A stretch of 64,000 nt of DNA from Gordionus sp. m RMFG-2023 (lineage: Eukaryota > Nematomorpha > Gordioida > Chordodea > Parachordodidae): positions 26,203,561-26,267,560 of the forward strand of contig NC_088775.1 of the NCBI RefSeq assembly GCF_954871325.1, in the 5' to 3' direction. Positions 43,690 through 55,270 of this stretch are shown one piece after another. A model generated the notes under the pieces. The model had not been told where the DNA came from, made no database searches, and saw only the letters and a program-made list of their open reading frames with translations. How positions within the stretch are numbered: the stretch's first letter is position 1; every line of letters starts with the position of its first letter. Position numbers and translations under genes: made by a program.

Positions 43690-44640
43690 GACCTATTTTT
43701 CTGGATCCAAGGCAAAAATAAATTATTGTGAGTTGGACTTGGGAAATATTTTTCGCAATTAATATGGGCTTGGACCTGGCTTGGGAAAAGTTTTTCAAAA
43801 TTATTATGGTCTTAGATGCTCGAAAATTTTTAATTTTAAATAAGTGCTTGACATTGACCTGAAAATTTTTTCTTGCAGACATGGCCAGGCCCATCTGATT
43901 GTATTTTTAAATGCAATATGACTTTTTATATATTTTATTTCAGTTCTCAACTACCAAAATTATTATGGTCTTTGGCGGGCTTGAGAAAATTTTCCCAAAA
44001 TTATTATGTGCATAAACCCTTGGGAATTTTTTCAATATTAGATATTAGGCATATGTATAATATTTAACACAAAATATTTATATGGGTGTCACGTAAAAGC
44101 TAATTTAAATACATTTTTACTCAAAAAATAGTATTCGCTCTTAGTATTAATGGGTTGGCCTTGGTCTGAAGTAGGAGTGAGCAGGGTTAAAAAGAATAAA
44201 AAATAGATAAAGTTTTTACCTATTTTCAGGCTTGGGAAAAAATTTTCAAAATTATTATGGACCGGGCTAGGCTTGGAAAATATTTTCATAAATTATATTG
44301 GGCTGGGCTTGGGAAAATTTTTTATCAGCTTGAACACTTGGGAATTTTTTTATTATTAACTATGGATCAGACATTGGCCAGCAAATTTTTTTGCAGGCCT
44401 TGGTTGGTCTGATCAAAAAATCAAGGCCCATGAAAATCTAATTTTGATTGTATTTTTAAATTCATTATGATTTTTTAAATATTTTATTCCATTTCTTAAC
44501 TACCAAAATTATTATGATCTTTGGTTGGGCTTGTGGAAATTTTTTATTATGGCCTTGGACCTTGCCTGGGAATTTTTTTAATATTAAATATTAGGCATAG
44601 GTGATAAGTAATATTTTAACAAATAATATTGACATGAGTA
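43690..44640. repeat. Degenerate GGGCTTGGGAAAATTTTT repeat field
   Basis: Motifs such as TGGGCTTGGACCTGGCTTGG and TTCAAAATTATTATGG recur irregularly, with two larger blocks (43885-44060 and 44440-44620) that resemble one another (TTTTTATATATTTTATTTCA, CTACCAAAATTATTATGGTC). The pattern is like the polar sub-terminal repeats of the hAT families elsewhere in the window. Open frames here are repeat artefacts. Confidence 0.55.
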
Positions 44641-44706
44641 TCAAGTAAAAGCTTTAAATATATTTTTACTCAAAAGAATTTACACTTAGTTTAAACGGAT
44701 TGGACA

Positions 44707-44966
44707 TTATTTTCGAATAACATGTAACAACTATCATAAAAGTAAGGACATTCCCTTTCATTTTTGATGGGCTATCTACTAGTAATTTATAAACATCTTC
44801 TATATTATACATCAAATCAAAATTTATAAAATTTTATTTTCGAATAACATGTAACAACTATCATAAAAGTAAGGACATCCCTTTCATTTTTGATGGCGGC
44901 TATCTACTAGTAATTTATAAACATCTTCTATATTATATATCAAATCAAAATTTATAAATATTTTTT
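44707..44966. repeat. 127-bp tandem duplication
   Basis: TTTTCGAATAACATGTAACA through ATCAAATCAAAATTTATAAA occurs twice with only a few differences (a GC insertion in GATGGCGGC, one base in TATATATC). Two copies only, non-coding. 44967-45597 after it shows nothing further. Confidence 0.9.
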
Positions 44967-45959
44967 TATTTATTTTGCTTCTTTTAATTTTTTAATATGA
45001 ATTAAGTGATAATAAATTATGCGTGTTCAATAAAGAAGTAAATATGTAAATTTTTTACAAAAAGAAATTCTCACGCCCATTTTTCTTGTCTTCTTGACAA
45101 TTTCATTTCATTTCCTTTACTTTTATTATTTTATTTTTATCGTGAGAAAATATAAATTTTTTTTTTATAAATATTACGTTAAATAATTTTTATGATAAAA
45201 AAAAATATTTTTGTAAAAAGAAATAACAAAAGGTATAAAATGTTTATGCGCGATTATGATCAATTTTATAGGCAATTTTCGATAAAAAATAAATGATTAT
45301 ATAGGATAGAAGATCCGAAAATTAAAGATGTAAGGTAGTTCAAAATATTGACTAATAATACTTGTATTGTATGTATGTACCAAAAATTTATTTTTAAATT
45401 TCATTCAACAAAGCATTTATATATTTAAAAAATAATTTTGAAATGATAAAACTAAAACAAAAAATAAATAAAATTAAAAAAATTAGTAAAACAAAAATAT
45501 GTTTTTACCTTTAAAAAACATACAAGGTATTTTTTCAGGGATCCCAAACAAACGTATTTATTCGCATTCAGGCAAATGCGTGTTCTGTTGTTCCAGCCCT
45601 CCTAGCAGGCGCGTACGCAGCGGGGGGAGGGCAGGGGGACAAATCCCCCTTCCCCCAAAGCCAAAAAATGCAGATGCCGGATATATTTTTCATAAATAAT
45701 ATTGTTTATATTAATTTATATTTGTTAATATTTATTCCTATCTCATATTAAATTTTTAATTACATTTATTTATCACATTCATCTAGGTTATTTTATCAAT
45801 TAATTTCGATTTCAAGTTTACCGGCGTGATATTTACTTATTATTTTCAAATTTTTAGTGGCGTAATATTTAACTACCATATTTCTAGTCAAATAATAATT
45901 ATTTCTGAAACTCCTTGTTCAACAGGGAGAAAGATATTGCAAGATTGTAAAGAGATAGT

Positions 45960-47190
45960 CTTCACCATCAAGCAGTAACAGCTTTTATGGAGTTAGAAGA
46001 CCCGATTATTTGCTATTACTGAAATATCACAATGGCTTGAAAGAAATATTTCCTCAGAAGCAAGAATATTAATGCTTATTCCAAATTTTTTTCCTCATTA
46101 GAATGTATTATCTAATTATACAATTATATGTAATACTTTTTAAAAACATGACATTGACTTGATTAATAAGATGAGAATAGCGGAGAGCATTTTATTAGAA
46201 CTCAAGGAATTAGCGCTAATTTTGATGAAGAATTTCATATTTTACATGTTTTTGTCGAGTCAAAAGCAGAGCTATACGTGTTTAATATTTGTCTCCCTCG
46301 ACTTGCAGCAAAGCAAGCTCATCGTTAAAACATTAATATAGGATCAGTAGAATAGTATTATAAAACAAATGTCCCCTCTCTTTGATATATTTATAACCCA
46401 AATAAATGAATGGTTTTTAATTCTTCATGCAGCACTTACCAATCTGCAGATATTACTTCCACAAAAGCCTTACCAACCTTTTTCAGATGGTGATAGAAAA
46501 AAAATATTTGTTAGATTTTTATCATGAAGATGTTAACGTATCTTAAGATGCCTTATTAGCTGAATAACTATGTTTATAAAATTAACTATGGTTGATATAG
46601 TCCCAAAAAAGGCTATGGATGCTTTGCATTTTAAACACATTTTAGATTATATTTCCAAGTATAAAAGGGTTTATATATATTAGCAACTTTTCCCATTAGT
46701 AAACTAATGAGAGAACATTCTCTTTTTTAAGAAGAATAACAAAGCCCTGCAGAGGTACCATTTGCAGGGCACGGCCCGCATTTTTTTAAAAAAAATTATT
46801 TACGGCCCGGTTCGGGTTTTTTTAAAAAAAATTTCAGGCCCGCCCCGGCTTTTTTAAAATAAAATTTTCAGGCCCGGCCCTGATTTTTTTAAAAAAAATT
46901 ATATATTTTTTTAATTTTTATAGCTAAATAACGATTTTAAATATAGGCTATTTTAAAATAAACAACCCGGCCTGGATATTTTTTTAAAAAAATTTTCAGG
47001 CTCTGCCATTAAAATACGGTCCGGTCCGGGGGCCGGACCTGCAGGTCTCTGAAAAACATACCAAGAAGTACAACTTCTGAAAGTAGATTGAAAGGTTTGG
47101 ATCTTTTGAATATTCATAGGCATTTGACGACAAGCAAGGGTGAGATAATTGAAAAATTAGCTCAATCCCAACGAAGATTGGATTTTACAT
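45960..47190 (+). pseudogene. hAT transposase remnant, split by a MITE
   Basis: Pieces in order: KMRIAESILLELKE; in another frame FDEEFHILHVFVESKAELYV and ICLPRLAAKQAHR; then SLFDIFITQINEWFLILHAA with LTNLQILLPQKP; then SNERTFSFLRRI. After the nested MITE comes TTSESRLKGLDLLNIHRHLT and QSQRRLDF. The last two pieces form the hAT C-terminal block: E-R-x-F-S-x-L-R-R, then R-L-x-G-L-x-L-L-N-I-H-R. Several stops and frame changes separate the parts. The order and spacing fit one transposase of the subfamily with P-R-x-x-x-x-Q-x-x-R. Confidence 0.7.
46740..47051. mobile_element. MITE of the CAGAGACCTGC hAT family, reverse orientation
   Basis: It starts CAAAGCCCTGCAGAGGTACC and ends GGACCTGCAGGTCTCTG. 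GGCCCG-type blocks alternate with A/T tracts. Flanks AAGAATAA and AAAAACAT agree at five of eight positions. It is the third copy of the family (others 11938-12278 and 14484-20526). Confidence 0.8.
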
Positions 47191-47271
47191 GTAAATATAA
47201 CATACAAAATACAATTATTCCTTATAAACTTTTTATGTATTAATTTATATTTCCAACATTTAAATTATATA

Positions 47272-47639
47272 TATGTCGTAATTTTTAAAGGGATCATGAC
47301 TATCCGGGATCTTCACGGGATTTAAAGGGATAACTAAAAATTTTGGGTTGATAATTAAGGAATGATAATACGGGATTATCACGTTTTAATCGTGATAAAG
47401 AGGAATCTTATTTTAAAAGCGTTTTCCACGAGTTTCGTTGCGTTTTTAATTTTCAATTTTGTTTTTTTTTGGCCTTATGATATAAGATATGTCTAGTATA
47501 GGGTATCATTCGATAGCTAATCAAAAGATTTATTCAACTGGAGGTCAATCTCTGCCCCAGTAATAATACCGTATAGTTCTTTATACCTTTAAATCCCGCG
47601 AAAATCCCGAGTCATGATCCCTTTAAAAATTACGACATA
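47272..47639. mobile_element. TA-flanked palindromic MITE
   Basis: The ends are TATGTCGTAATTTTTAAAGG and CCTTTAAAAATTACGACATA, and the inverted repeat continues through GATCATGACTATCCGGGATC (right arm slightly diverged). It is flanked by TA on both sides. It is the older sibling of the hairpin at 59011-59419. Confidence 0.85.
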
Positions 47640-47925
47640 TATATATAAATTTTAAAGGCTCAAAAAATTCAAATTTCTATTTTGGGTCATTTAAGTGATT
47701 CATATAGTGGTTATATTCCCTTTATATTTTATAATTCACATTTATTTTATAGTTTTTTATATGACGGTTTATAAATATAATTTTTTTATAATTCACGTTA
47801 ATTTAAAATTGTGTATTAGAAATAGTTATTAGTTCTAATAAATTTATGCTTGTAGAAAACAATAATATTTCTTAAAAAATTTTATTATCCCCCCCTCCCA
47901 GATCAAATTCCTGCGTACGCGCCTG

Positions 47926-48562
47926 CCTCCTAGAAATATCTAATTTTATTTTTACCTTATATTTTATGCCAATTTTTACACTATTTATTCAAAACGAATC
48001 GAATAATTTACTATAATTATTCGCACGAATAATAAAGTTTACTATTTGAATTCGATTCGAGTAATTCATTTTTTAAAAATATATTTAAATATTCAAATAA
48101 TTAGATTCGAATATAACTAATTAGTCGAATAAATAAATTTTTCTCATATATCATCGAATGTTCATATAATTCAAATTATTTGTCTTATTCGAATCGATTA
48201 ATTATTTATTCATATTCGAACAAAATGTATTTTCGTATTCGTTTGTTTTTGATACTAATTAGTAAATTAAGACTATCTAAAAGATTATCATTTATATTTT
48301 TATGGTGGTTTTAATATAAATTTGAGCGTAGAATTTTTTTTTTAAACTTTCTTTATTATATAATTATTTAATAAATTAAATATTTAATATTGTTTTTCTA
48401 AAGTTGTTCCTGGAACGTTCACTGGATCATCGCCCCGTTCTCTTCAAGTTTTATAATTTTACCCAAGTTCCCTTTCGTCATGCCCCTCATTTTTTTAAAA
48501 ATTAATTTTCGTTTCTAAGATTTTGCTGTTTTTTTTTAAATTCGTTCCTTCAGTAATGATTA
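47926..48562. other. Non-coding interval
   Basis: A/T-rich DNA with many GAATCGAATAATT-like motifs (48000-48240). No gene, no clear element boundary. Confidence 0.5.
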
Positions 48563-48760
48563 GGTTAGGGTTGCTGAACGGCCAGATTTGCGTCGATTTT
48601 TAAAAAATGGCCGATTAAGATTATTTTACCATAATAATATTATGTAGGCCTGGAGATTTTGCCCATAGATGGCAGAAAAGCCTATATCTGGCTTACATAA
48701 TATTATTTTGAATAAAATCTTAATCAGATTGGTATATGTTAGGGTGCCAGCCCTGGCCTT
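48563..48760. mobile_element. Hairpin MITE related to 60368-60584
   Basis: Arms at 48612-48650 and 48689-48727 pair (GATTAAGATTATTTTACC against its mirror). The loop contains GGAGATTTTGCCCATAGATG, nearly the same as AAGATTTTGCTTATAGATGG at 60452. The outer part reads GGGTTGCTGAACGGCC on the left and AGGGTGCCAGCCCTGGCC on the right. No target duplication was identified. Confidence 0.6.
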
Positions 48761-51355
48761 TTTAAAAAAAAAAGAAATAAGAGAAAATCAAAATAGTAAC
48801 AAAATTGTTATTTTACAGTAATTTTTCTATTGCAATGCTAGTTTAAAAAAAAATATAATTAAAAAACGTTTTCGAATAGTTTTTTTAACGAAATTAGCAG
48901 ATATACTTAATATTTTAATTTTGGTTTCTTTGAAATATTTAAATCACAATTCACAAAATAACAATAACTATTTTTTATTTAAATTGATTTTGAATATATG
49001 CATTTTAAAATATAAATATAATCAATCCATTTTATTTTATTTTAAAAATAAATTCTTATATTAATTAAATATTATAAAAGCTTAAGGATTCCTTGAATCA
49101 AGGGGAAAATCTTTAAAAAAAGGAAAGAAAAAAAGGGGATAAAATCCTTGTGAAATTTTTTTTATATAGAAAAAATACATATCAGTTTAAAGTGTTAACA
49201 AAAAAAACTTTCGCAATATAGATTGTTGATGCATTTAAAAATATACTTCCTTAGTGAGTGGTCTTATCGTGATAGTTATTAGTTGTTGTTTTTATTAAAA
49301 CCCTAATGAAGAGTTATAAATGATTTAAAAAAATAAAATATGAATAGATAATTATTAAGGATTAATATATTACCCAGAGAACCCGTAGGTCCAGTCCGAA
49401 ACGAACGAAAAGTGGATATGTTTTATATTTTATAGAAAAATTAATTTCAATTATTTCAATTTATCCGTTGGGAAAATCTGGAGTTTTCTTTTTATTCATT
49501 TACTGCTCTTGTTTTTTAATTTATCTTAAAAATAATTTGCTAATGAATCGCCAAAATTGTTGAAAATAATGAAATTTTAAATATTTAGAGCAGGGATCGT
49601 TAAATCAAAATTAAAAATTCTGGCCGCGTCAGAAAATTTCCAAAATAAAATCTTTGGCCAGTTTTGAAAAGGAATTCTTTTCTTCTAAATATTGATCGGG
49701 CATAAAATTTTCACCCTTTCAGTTTGTAGTCTCTAACTGATTAACTGATAAGTGTATTTTTGTATACTAATTTTTTTTTTAATTTTCGGGAAATTTTTGT
49801 CTTGGCGATTTTTATTCGGGAATTCCTGTCAGAGTACTCAAATAGAGGAGCCTGCAGAAGTCCATTTACTTTAGATCATGCCTAGTTTAAGCCTAGATCT
49901 ATTATGGTTTTTTAAAATGGAGTTGCCTGATAAAAAATTATAATAAAGAATAGTCACAATAGATAACATGATATAGCCTTGAAGGCTTGAACAGTTCAGT
50001 CTACGTCCCATAGAGGTTAGTCATGCTAGAATCTTTACATTTGTGGGGCTGAAATATCTAACATCCTGGCGAAAGGCCTATTGCAATTCATAATTACAAA
50101 ATTAAATTAAAATTTTCATAATATTTTTTTAAAAAATTCATTCCAGTTAATAAAATAATAATTGTAATGTTAGTTCATTTGTTTTTAATTGTGGAACTAT
50201 CAATTTTCCAAAATTAACTCATTCCTGACTCTCTGCTACATAATGCTATGAGTAGAACTATATTTTTGGTTACCCAAAAAGAAAGAAATTTTATTATAGC
50301 TTAGGATTTTGTTAGTTTACCTCCACAATATTAGGCGCATAAACAAGGAGGAATCTCTCCCCCATCGTAAATTTGTCTGTCTTCGTAAATATCATTTTAG
50401 GCGAATAAAAATTCCCCCCTTACATAGCCCTCCCCCCTGCCCCATAAATGCATGCAATATATCACTATGAAGAATGTGAAAGAAAAATTAGTAAAAGTTA
50501 AAAACTTTTAGACAAAAAAAAAATTGATTCTGTATTTTCTTTCTAAATCTCCAGATAATGTTAGTCAAAAGCTTCATTTTTATATCCGTAAATAAACTGA
50601 ACTAAACTGAGCTCCGAAGAAAGGAATCAAATAGTTTCCCATAGAGCTGATTTTTTTTTCGAACGCCTCTCAAGTTTTAGTCGAATTCTGTTATTAAAAT
50701 TATTATACACAATGTTTACATTTATTAAAAAGTGACATGTTCAAGTTAGTATTGCAAAAAGCAAACCAGATAGCGTTTTTTTAAAAAAAGTTTCTCCAAG
50801 CGGTATTGACCAATTTACACGATACCAAATGAAATATTTACGTTTTTCAAACGCTCACCATGGTGCGCACTATTATTCATCAAATATTACACCGCAATAC
50901 CCGCCCCCCCCCCCAGATCTAGTGGAATACCTTTTTCAGTGAAACAAATTCAGTTTTAACTATAAAAAGTTCTTGCTTATCATGCAAAGATTTTTAAAAG
51001 CAAATTTTTATTAAAGATAATTATATTATTTATGCATTTTAAAACGTATTTCTTTAAATAAAATTTTTTTTTGATAAGAATAGAGCGGACGCGTTTACGA
51101 ATTTGAACGCGTTCCTTTTTTTTTGCAAATGAATTTCGAATGGGGTGAATTTTTTATTTTTTAATGTTTATAGATATAAAAAATTCTGCCACGCTCATAT
51201 ACATAATAAGAATATTAAAAAATTATGCAATATTCCAAACTCTACACAATTTTTTGCATAAATTGTTTATTTATTCCTTTAAAAAAATAGCATGAAAAAA
51301 ATGAGATGAATATTTTTTTGAAATTAAAACCATCAGGTATTACTATATAAATAAT
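48761..51355. other. Non-coding interval upstream of the Hes gene
   Basis: About 2.6 kb without a credible open frame. It includes ACGCGTTTACGAATTTGAAC (51088) followed by GCGTTCC, a motif also found at 62685, and homopolymer C at 50906-50918. It may hold distal regulatory DNA of the Hes gene. Confidence 0.45.
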
Positions 51356-51370
51356 AAAATTTAAGTGGGA

Positions 51371-52002
51371 CACGCGACGTTTTTTTTTACAAAAGGCAGG
51401 TGTGTGTCATATTATAAATTTATATGTGTATAAAGTTTTTAAATATATTATTTTGATTTGAAGGGGGCCGACCCGTGAGAAACTGAATTTTTTATTTTTA
51501 TTTTCTCACCTGAATGTTAAGGAGATATAATATTAAATATTAATAACACTATTAAATAATGAATTTGAGTAAAAATTAATAAAAATATAAACTTTATCTA
51601 TTAAATGCATAAAAACATAAGGTCTCTTTTTCATCTTCATTTATAAAAATAATTATAAAAATACATAGATATAATAAAAAATTTAATATTATACATAAAT
51701 GATGTATTGTTGTAATGAAAAATATATAATTAATAACTTCAATAACTAAGTAACGTGTGTGTGTTTGTAAAAAAAAATTTACCACTAAAAAAAAGAGAAA
51801 AAAAAGTAAATAATTATTAATAAATATGTATAGTAAAAGTAAGGTAAGTTAAGTGCGTGGGTAAAAATATTTTCCCACATTAAATAAAAAGATAAAATAA
51901 ATATTATCAATAAATAAAAAATAATCTAACATTTGTTCTGTCGTCGGGGAGAAGGTGTCCCCCTCTTATATCATGTTATTATTACAATTTTACTTTCTCA
52001 CA
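51371..52002. promoter_or_regulatory. Cluster of Su(H)/CSL sites upstream of the Hes gene
   Basis: The Notch effector CSL binds YGTGRGAA. Matches are CGTGAGAAA (51474-51482, plus), TTTCCCACA (51871-51879, minus) and TTTCTCACA (51994-52002, minus). A near match, TTCTCACC, faces the first site at 51503-51510 (head-to-head, 21-bp gap). CGTGGGTAA lies at 51856-51864, facing 51871. A CACGCG box (51371-51376) is the class C site bound by Hes proteins themselves. All lie within about 0.9 kb of the ATG at 52253. The motifs are seen; their function is inferred from the known wiring of Hes genes. Confidence 0.5.
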
Positions 52003-52252
52003 GTGTATTTTTTTTTAAAAAACATTTGGTGGCTCGTGGTCATGCGATTTTTGAAAGATAAAAATTGATAGATTAATAATAAAAAAAATATTATTTATTA
52101 TTTATTTCATTTTTATAAAAAAATAAGTATATATATAGGTAAGAGGAAAGGTGAAATTAAAAAATAAAAATTTTAATATTTTTTTACCAATATTTTTAAA
52201 ATAAATAAAATTGTAAATTAATCTTTCATTCAAAGATAATTCTTTGTTAAAA

Positions 52253-53166
52253 ATGATGATAGTTAATCGACATTCGGAAATATCTACTTTGCCCGCTATC
52301 GAAAGGAGAAAGGTTAAAAAGATTTATTAAAAAATATTATATTATATAAAATATCTTAAAAATTAAAATCACTTATATTTTATTTAAATTGATTGATTTT
52401 AAATTATTTTTTTTAATATATAGATTATGAAACCGATTTTGGAGAAAAAAAGACGAGATAGGATCAATAAAAGTTTAACAGAGCTCAAGTCTCTCATACT
52501 CGCTTTGACAAACAAAGAAGTAACAAATTTAATAGAATCAATTTTTCTAATTTTTTGGTTTCATTTAATCAAAAATAAAGGAGTTATTTTAAATCATAAA
52601 AATAATTAAAAAACTTATTTTTCATTATAAAGGAATCATATGGCGCCAAAATGGAAAAAGCAGACATCTTAGAGATGACCGCTGATTACCTCAAATCCTT
52701 AAATTTGCACAGCTCTGGAATAAACACTTTACTAGGTTCACCTATGTACGGCCAATTCAATAGTGATTCTTCGCCCTCTCCCCGCTTGCTCTTGAACGAC
52801 GATGCTTATTCCTCCACTAACAGTGGATCGGGTTCTCCGACTCACCAATACAATATGATGGGCTGCGGAATTTACTCGGTTGAAGACCATATCCCCCAAG
52901 CTTTACCCGACGTTCGTTCTTTCTCACCCTCGCCTTACTCCTTCGTAGACGAAGAAGACTTGACTGTCATGGACTCATCCTACCCATCTGCGAACCGCGG
53001 GTCCGAGGAAGAAGCCGAAGCAGCGGCCGCGACCTCGCTTCTTCTTTTACCCTATCGACGCGAACCATCATATAAAAGAGACTGCCGAAAACGCGATTCT
53101 GCTTACAGACACGGCAAGGGAACGAATAAAATTATCCTCGATAGGAGCTTGTGGAGGCCTTGGTGA
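52253..53166 (+). CDS. Hes/E(spl)-family bHLH transcriptional repressor
   Basis: Exons 52253-52312, 52424-52519 and 52633-53166 join in phase 0 and give 229 residues. Introns are 111 and 113 nt with GT-AG borders. Exon 1 starts MMIVNRHSEISTLPAIERRK, with an in-frame stop at 52214. Exon 2 holds the basic region and helix 1, IMKPILEKKRRDRINKSLTE, including the Hes-specific Pro. Exon 3 starts ESYGAKMEKADILEMTADYL, helix 2, and ends SLWRPW, the Groucho/TLE-binding tail. Such proteins bind N/C-box DNA and repress genes downstream of Notch. RDRIN rather than RARIN is as in Hes5/7 and DEC proteins. No Orange domain is visible after the bHLH; the middle is Ser/Pro/Gly-rich and acidic. This region is GC-richer than its neighbours. 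Possible poly(A) signals AATAAA lie at 53347 and 53512. Confidence 0.93.
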
Positions 53167-53555
53167 TATTGTTACCCTTCCAGATTTTTTATTTCAGTTA
53201 TTTGAAGATGTTCGATTATCCCAGGAAGTGAGAAGCTAGACCTACGAATTTCGAAAGATCGATATCCCGATGAATATAAATGACAACCACGAGAACCAGT
53301 GGCCGATCGGGATAGTCCTAAAAAAATTCTTTGCCTGTGATACCTAAATAAATTCCCTTTTAGCAGATTGATCATTATATTCATACTAATTTATATATAT
53401 TATATAAACGAAATTGTTGCCGCTGATAATTTTATCATTATGTTATAGTTGTTATGTTTTATATAATCAATTGTTTTTAATTTATTTATTTACGGAAAGA
53501 ACAGATCATTGAATAAAGAATATTTAAATATTTTAAATTAATAATATAGACTAGA

Positions 53556-53930
53556 GATTCTGCAGCGGGCGGGGTTTTTGCCCGCGCACAGGTAAATTTT
53601 TTAAAGAATGGGCGGATTAAAAAATTTAAATAATTGGCGGGCCGGTTACAAATTTTTTAACTTTTATTTGTTATCTAATATTATTTAAGTAATTATTTTT
53701 TAAAAAATGCACTATAAAATTTCAACATATTTAATGCCAAAGTTCCAACAACTGAGGATTTTGTCATCAGAAGAAATTAATAAAGTAAAAAAAATAAAAT
53801 ATGTTGAATTTGATTTGCATGGAAGAATATAAAATCGATTAGAATTTATCCGTTTCCCCCAATGTAAAGAGAATTCAAAAAAAGATATAAAATTATAAAT
53901 GCAAAGTTTGAAACAGATAACAACCACGTC
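53556..53930 (+). mobile_element. hAT end plus transposase fragment
   Basis: The end TAGAGATTCTGCAGCGGGCG and the following GGGCGGATTAAAAAATTTAA blocks resemble the 25935 element. At 53715-53890 the plus strand reads ISTYLMPKFQQLRILSSEEI then NKVKKIKYVEFDLHGRI, like the L-D-P-R-F-K...L-S-x-E-E segment of hAT transposases. The right end was not found. Confidence 0.45.
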
Positions 53931-54553
53931 AAAATTAAACTACTACATATAATAAAATGAGATTTTTACAGATCTGCGGCCGGTGTGAATTTCAAAAATC
54001 GAAATAGGTGGGGGTGAGTAAATTGGGCACACAGTAATATGTATTTTTAAAATACTAATTAATTTTTTTTTTTAAATTAAAATATACACTATGCTACAAA
54101 TTTCTTGGCATATTTTTAGATCTTTATCGAAGAGAAAATTCATAAATTCAAATTCGATTTTGTAATTTTCTAATCATCATGTATAAAAATAATTTTATTT
54201 AAATTTTCCGGTCATAATAATGATCTCCTTGAATTTAACGTCAACCCAGCATAGAGAAAACTTTTTCACATTTTGCCAGAATTCAAATTTTTTTTAGCTA
54301 GCGTGGACGTGGAAAGATAAGGAATCGATCTTCTTTTCTCTATAGAAATTTAGAACAATCATATCTCGGTGTTTTCCGAGAATATGGCATTCTTGTTATT
54401 TTTGAAATAAAAAATTAATTAAATAAATGAACATACTTATTTATTATTACTTGCATATCACACACAGGAAATCGTAATGCAAGTTTTTTAGTATATTTTT
54501 CTATAGGGAAATAATTTCTGAGCTATTCTTATAATTTACTAGAAATTTGTTTA

Positions 54554-54960
54554 AAAAGTGATACGCAAAGGTAAACTTTGTGCAGATAGAAATTCAACTG
54601 TTTCTTTAAATTTTAAAAGAAAAGCTAATAGTTCGTTTACTAGCTCTGATTCTTAGTTATAGCGTTTCTCAAAACGTTATTAGCTATATTTTTATTTTCT
54701 CCAGATATCCTTCCAAGCATAATTAATATATTATGCCAAGGTTGGGACATTTAATTTTAATGTTTTCATATGTGTGATAATAATATTATGATCATTACTA
54801 AAATCGCCAATTTGAAATGTATCTGCCTCGAACTCAAATTCAATCTATGCTGTTTTATATAGAGCTGTAATAATTTCTCTTATTCTTTTGATAACATTTT
54901 CAACAAAAGGTGTTTACATCTAATCAAATACACTTTCTAACATTGGGTATCCATTTTAAA
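54554..54960 (-). pseudogene. Decayed hAT (BED-type) transposase segment
   Basis: The minus strand reads YPMLESVFD, then PFVENVIKRIREIITALYKT, IEFEFEADTFQIGDFSNDHN and, in a new frame, ESELVNELLAFLLKFKETVE followed by FLSAQSLPLRITF. The last part matches the hAT segment E-W-E-L-x-E-x-L-V-x-x-L-x-P-F-x-E-A-T-x-x-L-S. Stops break the frame. No termini were identified. The surrounding 53931-54553 and 54961-55262 show nothing else. Confidence 0.5.
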
Positions 54961-55270
54961 AATATGTAAAATTATGGTAGCTTTTGGAATTTTAGGTTTT
55001 TTATTGATTGAAATCTAAAATGATATCAAAATAATTATGATGTTAAAATAGGTATAAAATAAGAATTCATCCTGAATGACATTACAACAGTGATATTGAA
55101 CAGTTATTAGAATAAAGATGCATATATGGAAATTTTTAAAAAATTGTCGCAGCGTGATTTTCATCAGGTCTAACCAGGGTTGTGATCTCCAGGTTTACAT
55201 AATATTTTTTTTATATATGAATTGATACAGGCTGTTACGCAAAAATTTGCTTTGGGGGAAGGGGGTGGGG

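Larger units (their letters stand above)
45606..47925 (+). mobile_element. hAT element with perfect duplication CCTCCTAG and two nested insertions
   Basis: The left end is CAGGCGCGTACGCAG and the right end CTGCGTACGCGCCTG. The 8 bp CCTCCTAG flank both (45598-45605, 47926-47933). Transposase remnants on the plus strand run from about 45960 to 47190. A MITE of the CAGAGACCTGC family (46740-47051) interrupts the transposase, and a TA-flanked palindrome (47272-47639) lies beyond it. Subtracting the inserts leaves about 1.6 kb, so much of the gene is deleted. A related transposase piece lies on the minus strand at 61385-61800. Confidence 0.93.

Noticed and set aside
43682-44289. Three open frames of 64-70 codons
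   Set aside because: They fall in the degenerate GGGCTTGGGAAAA repeat field and have no domain.
53172-53384. 70-codon minus-strand frame after the Hes stop
   Set aside because: It lies in the probable 3' UTR of the Hes gene, with no family resemblance.
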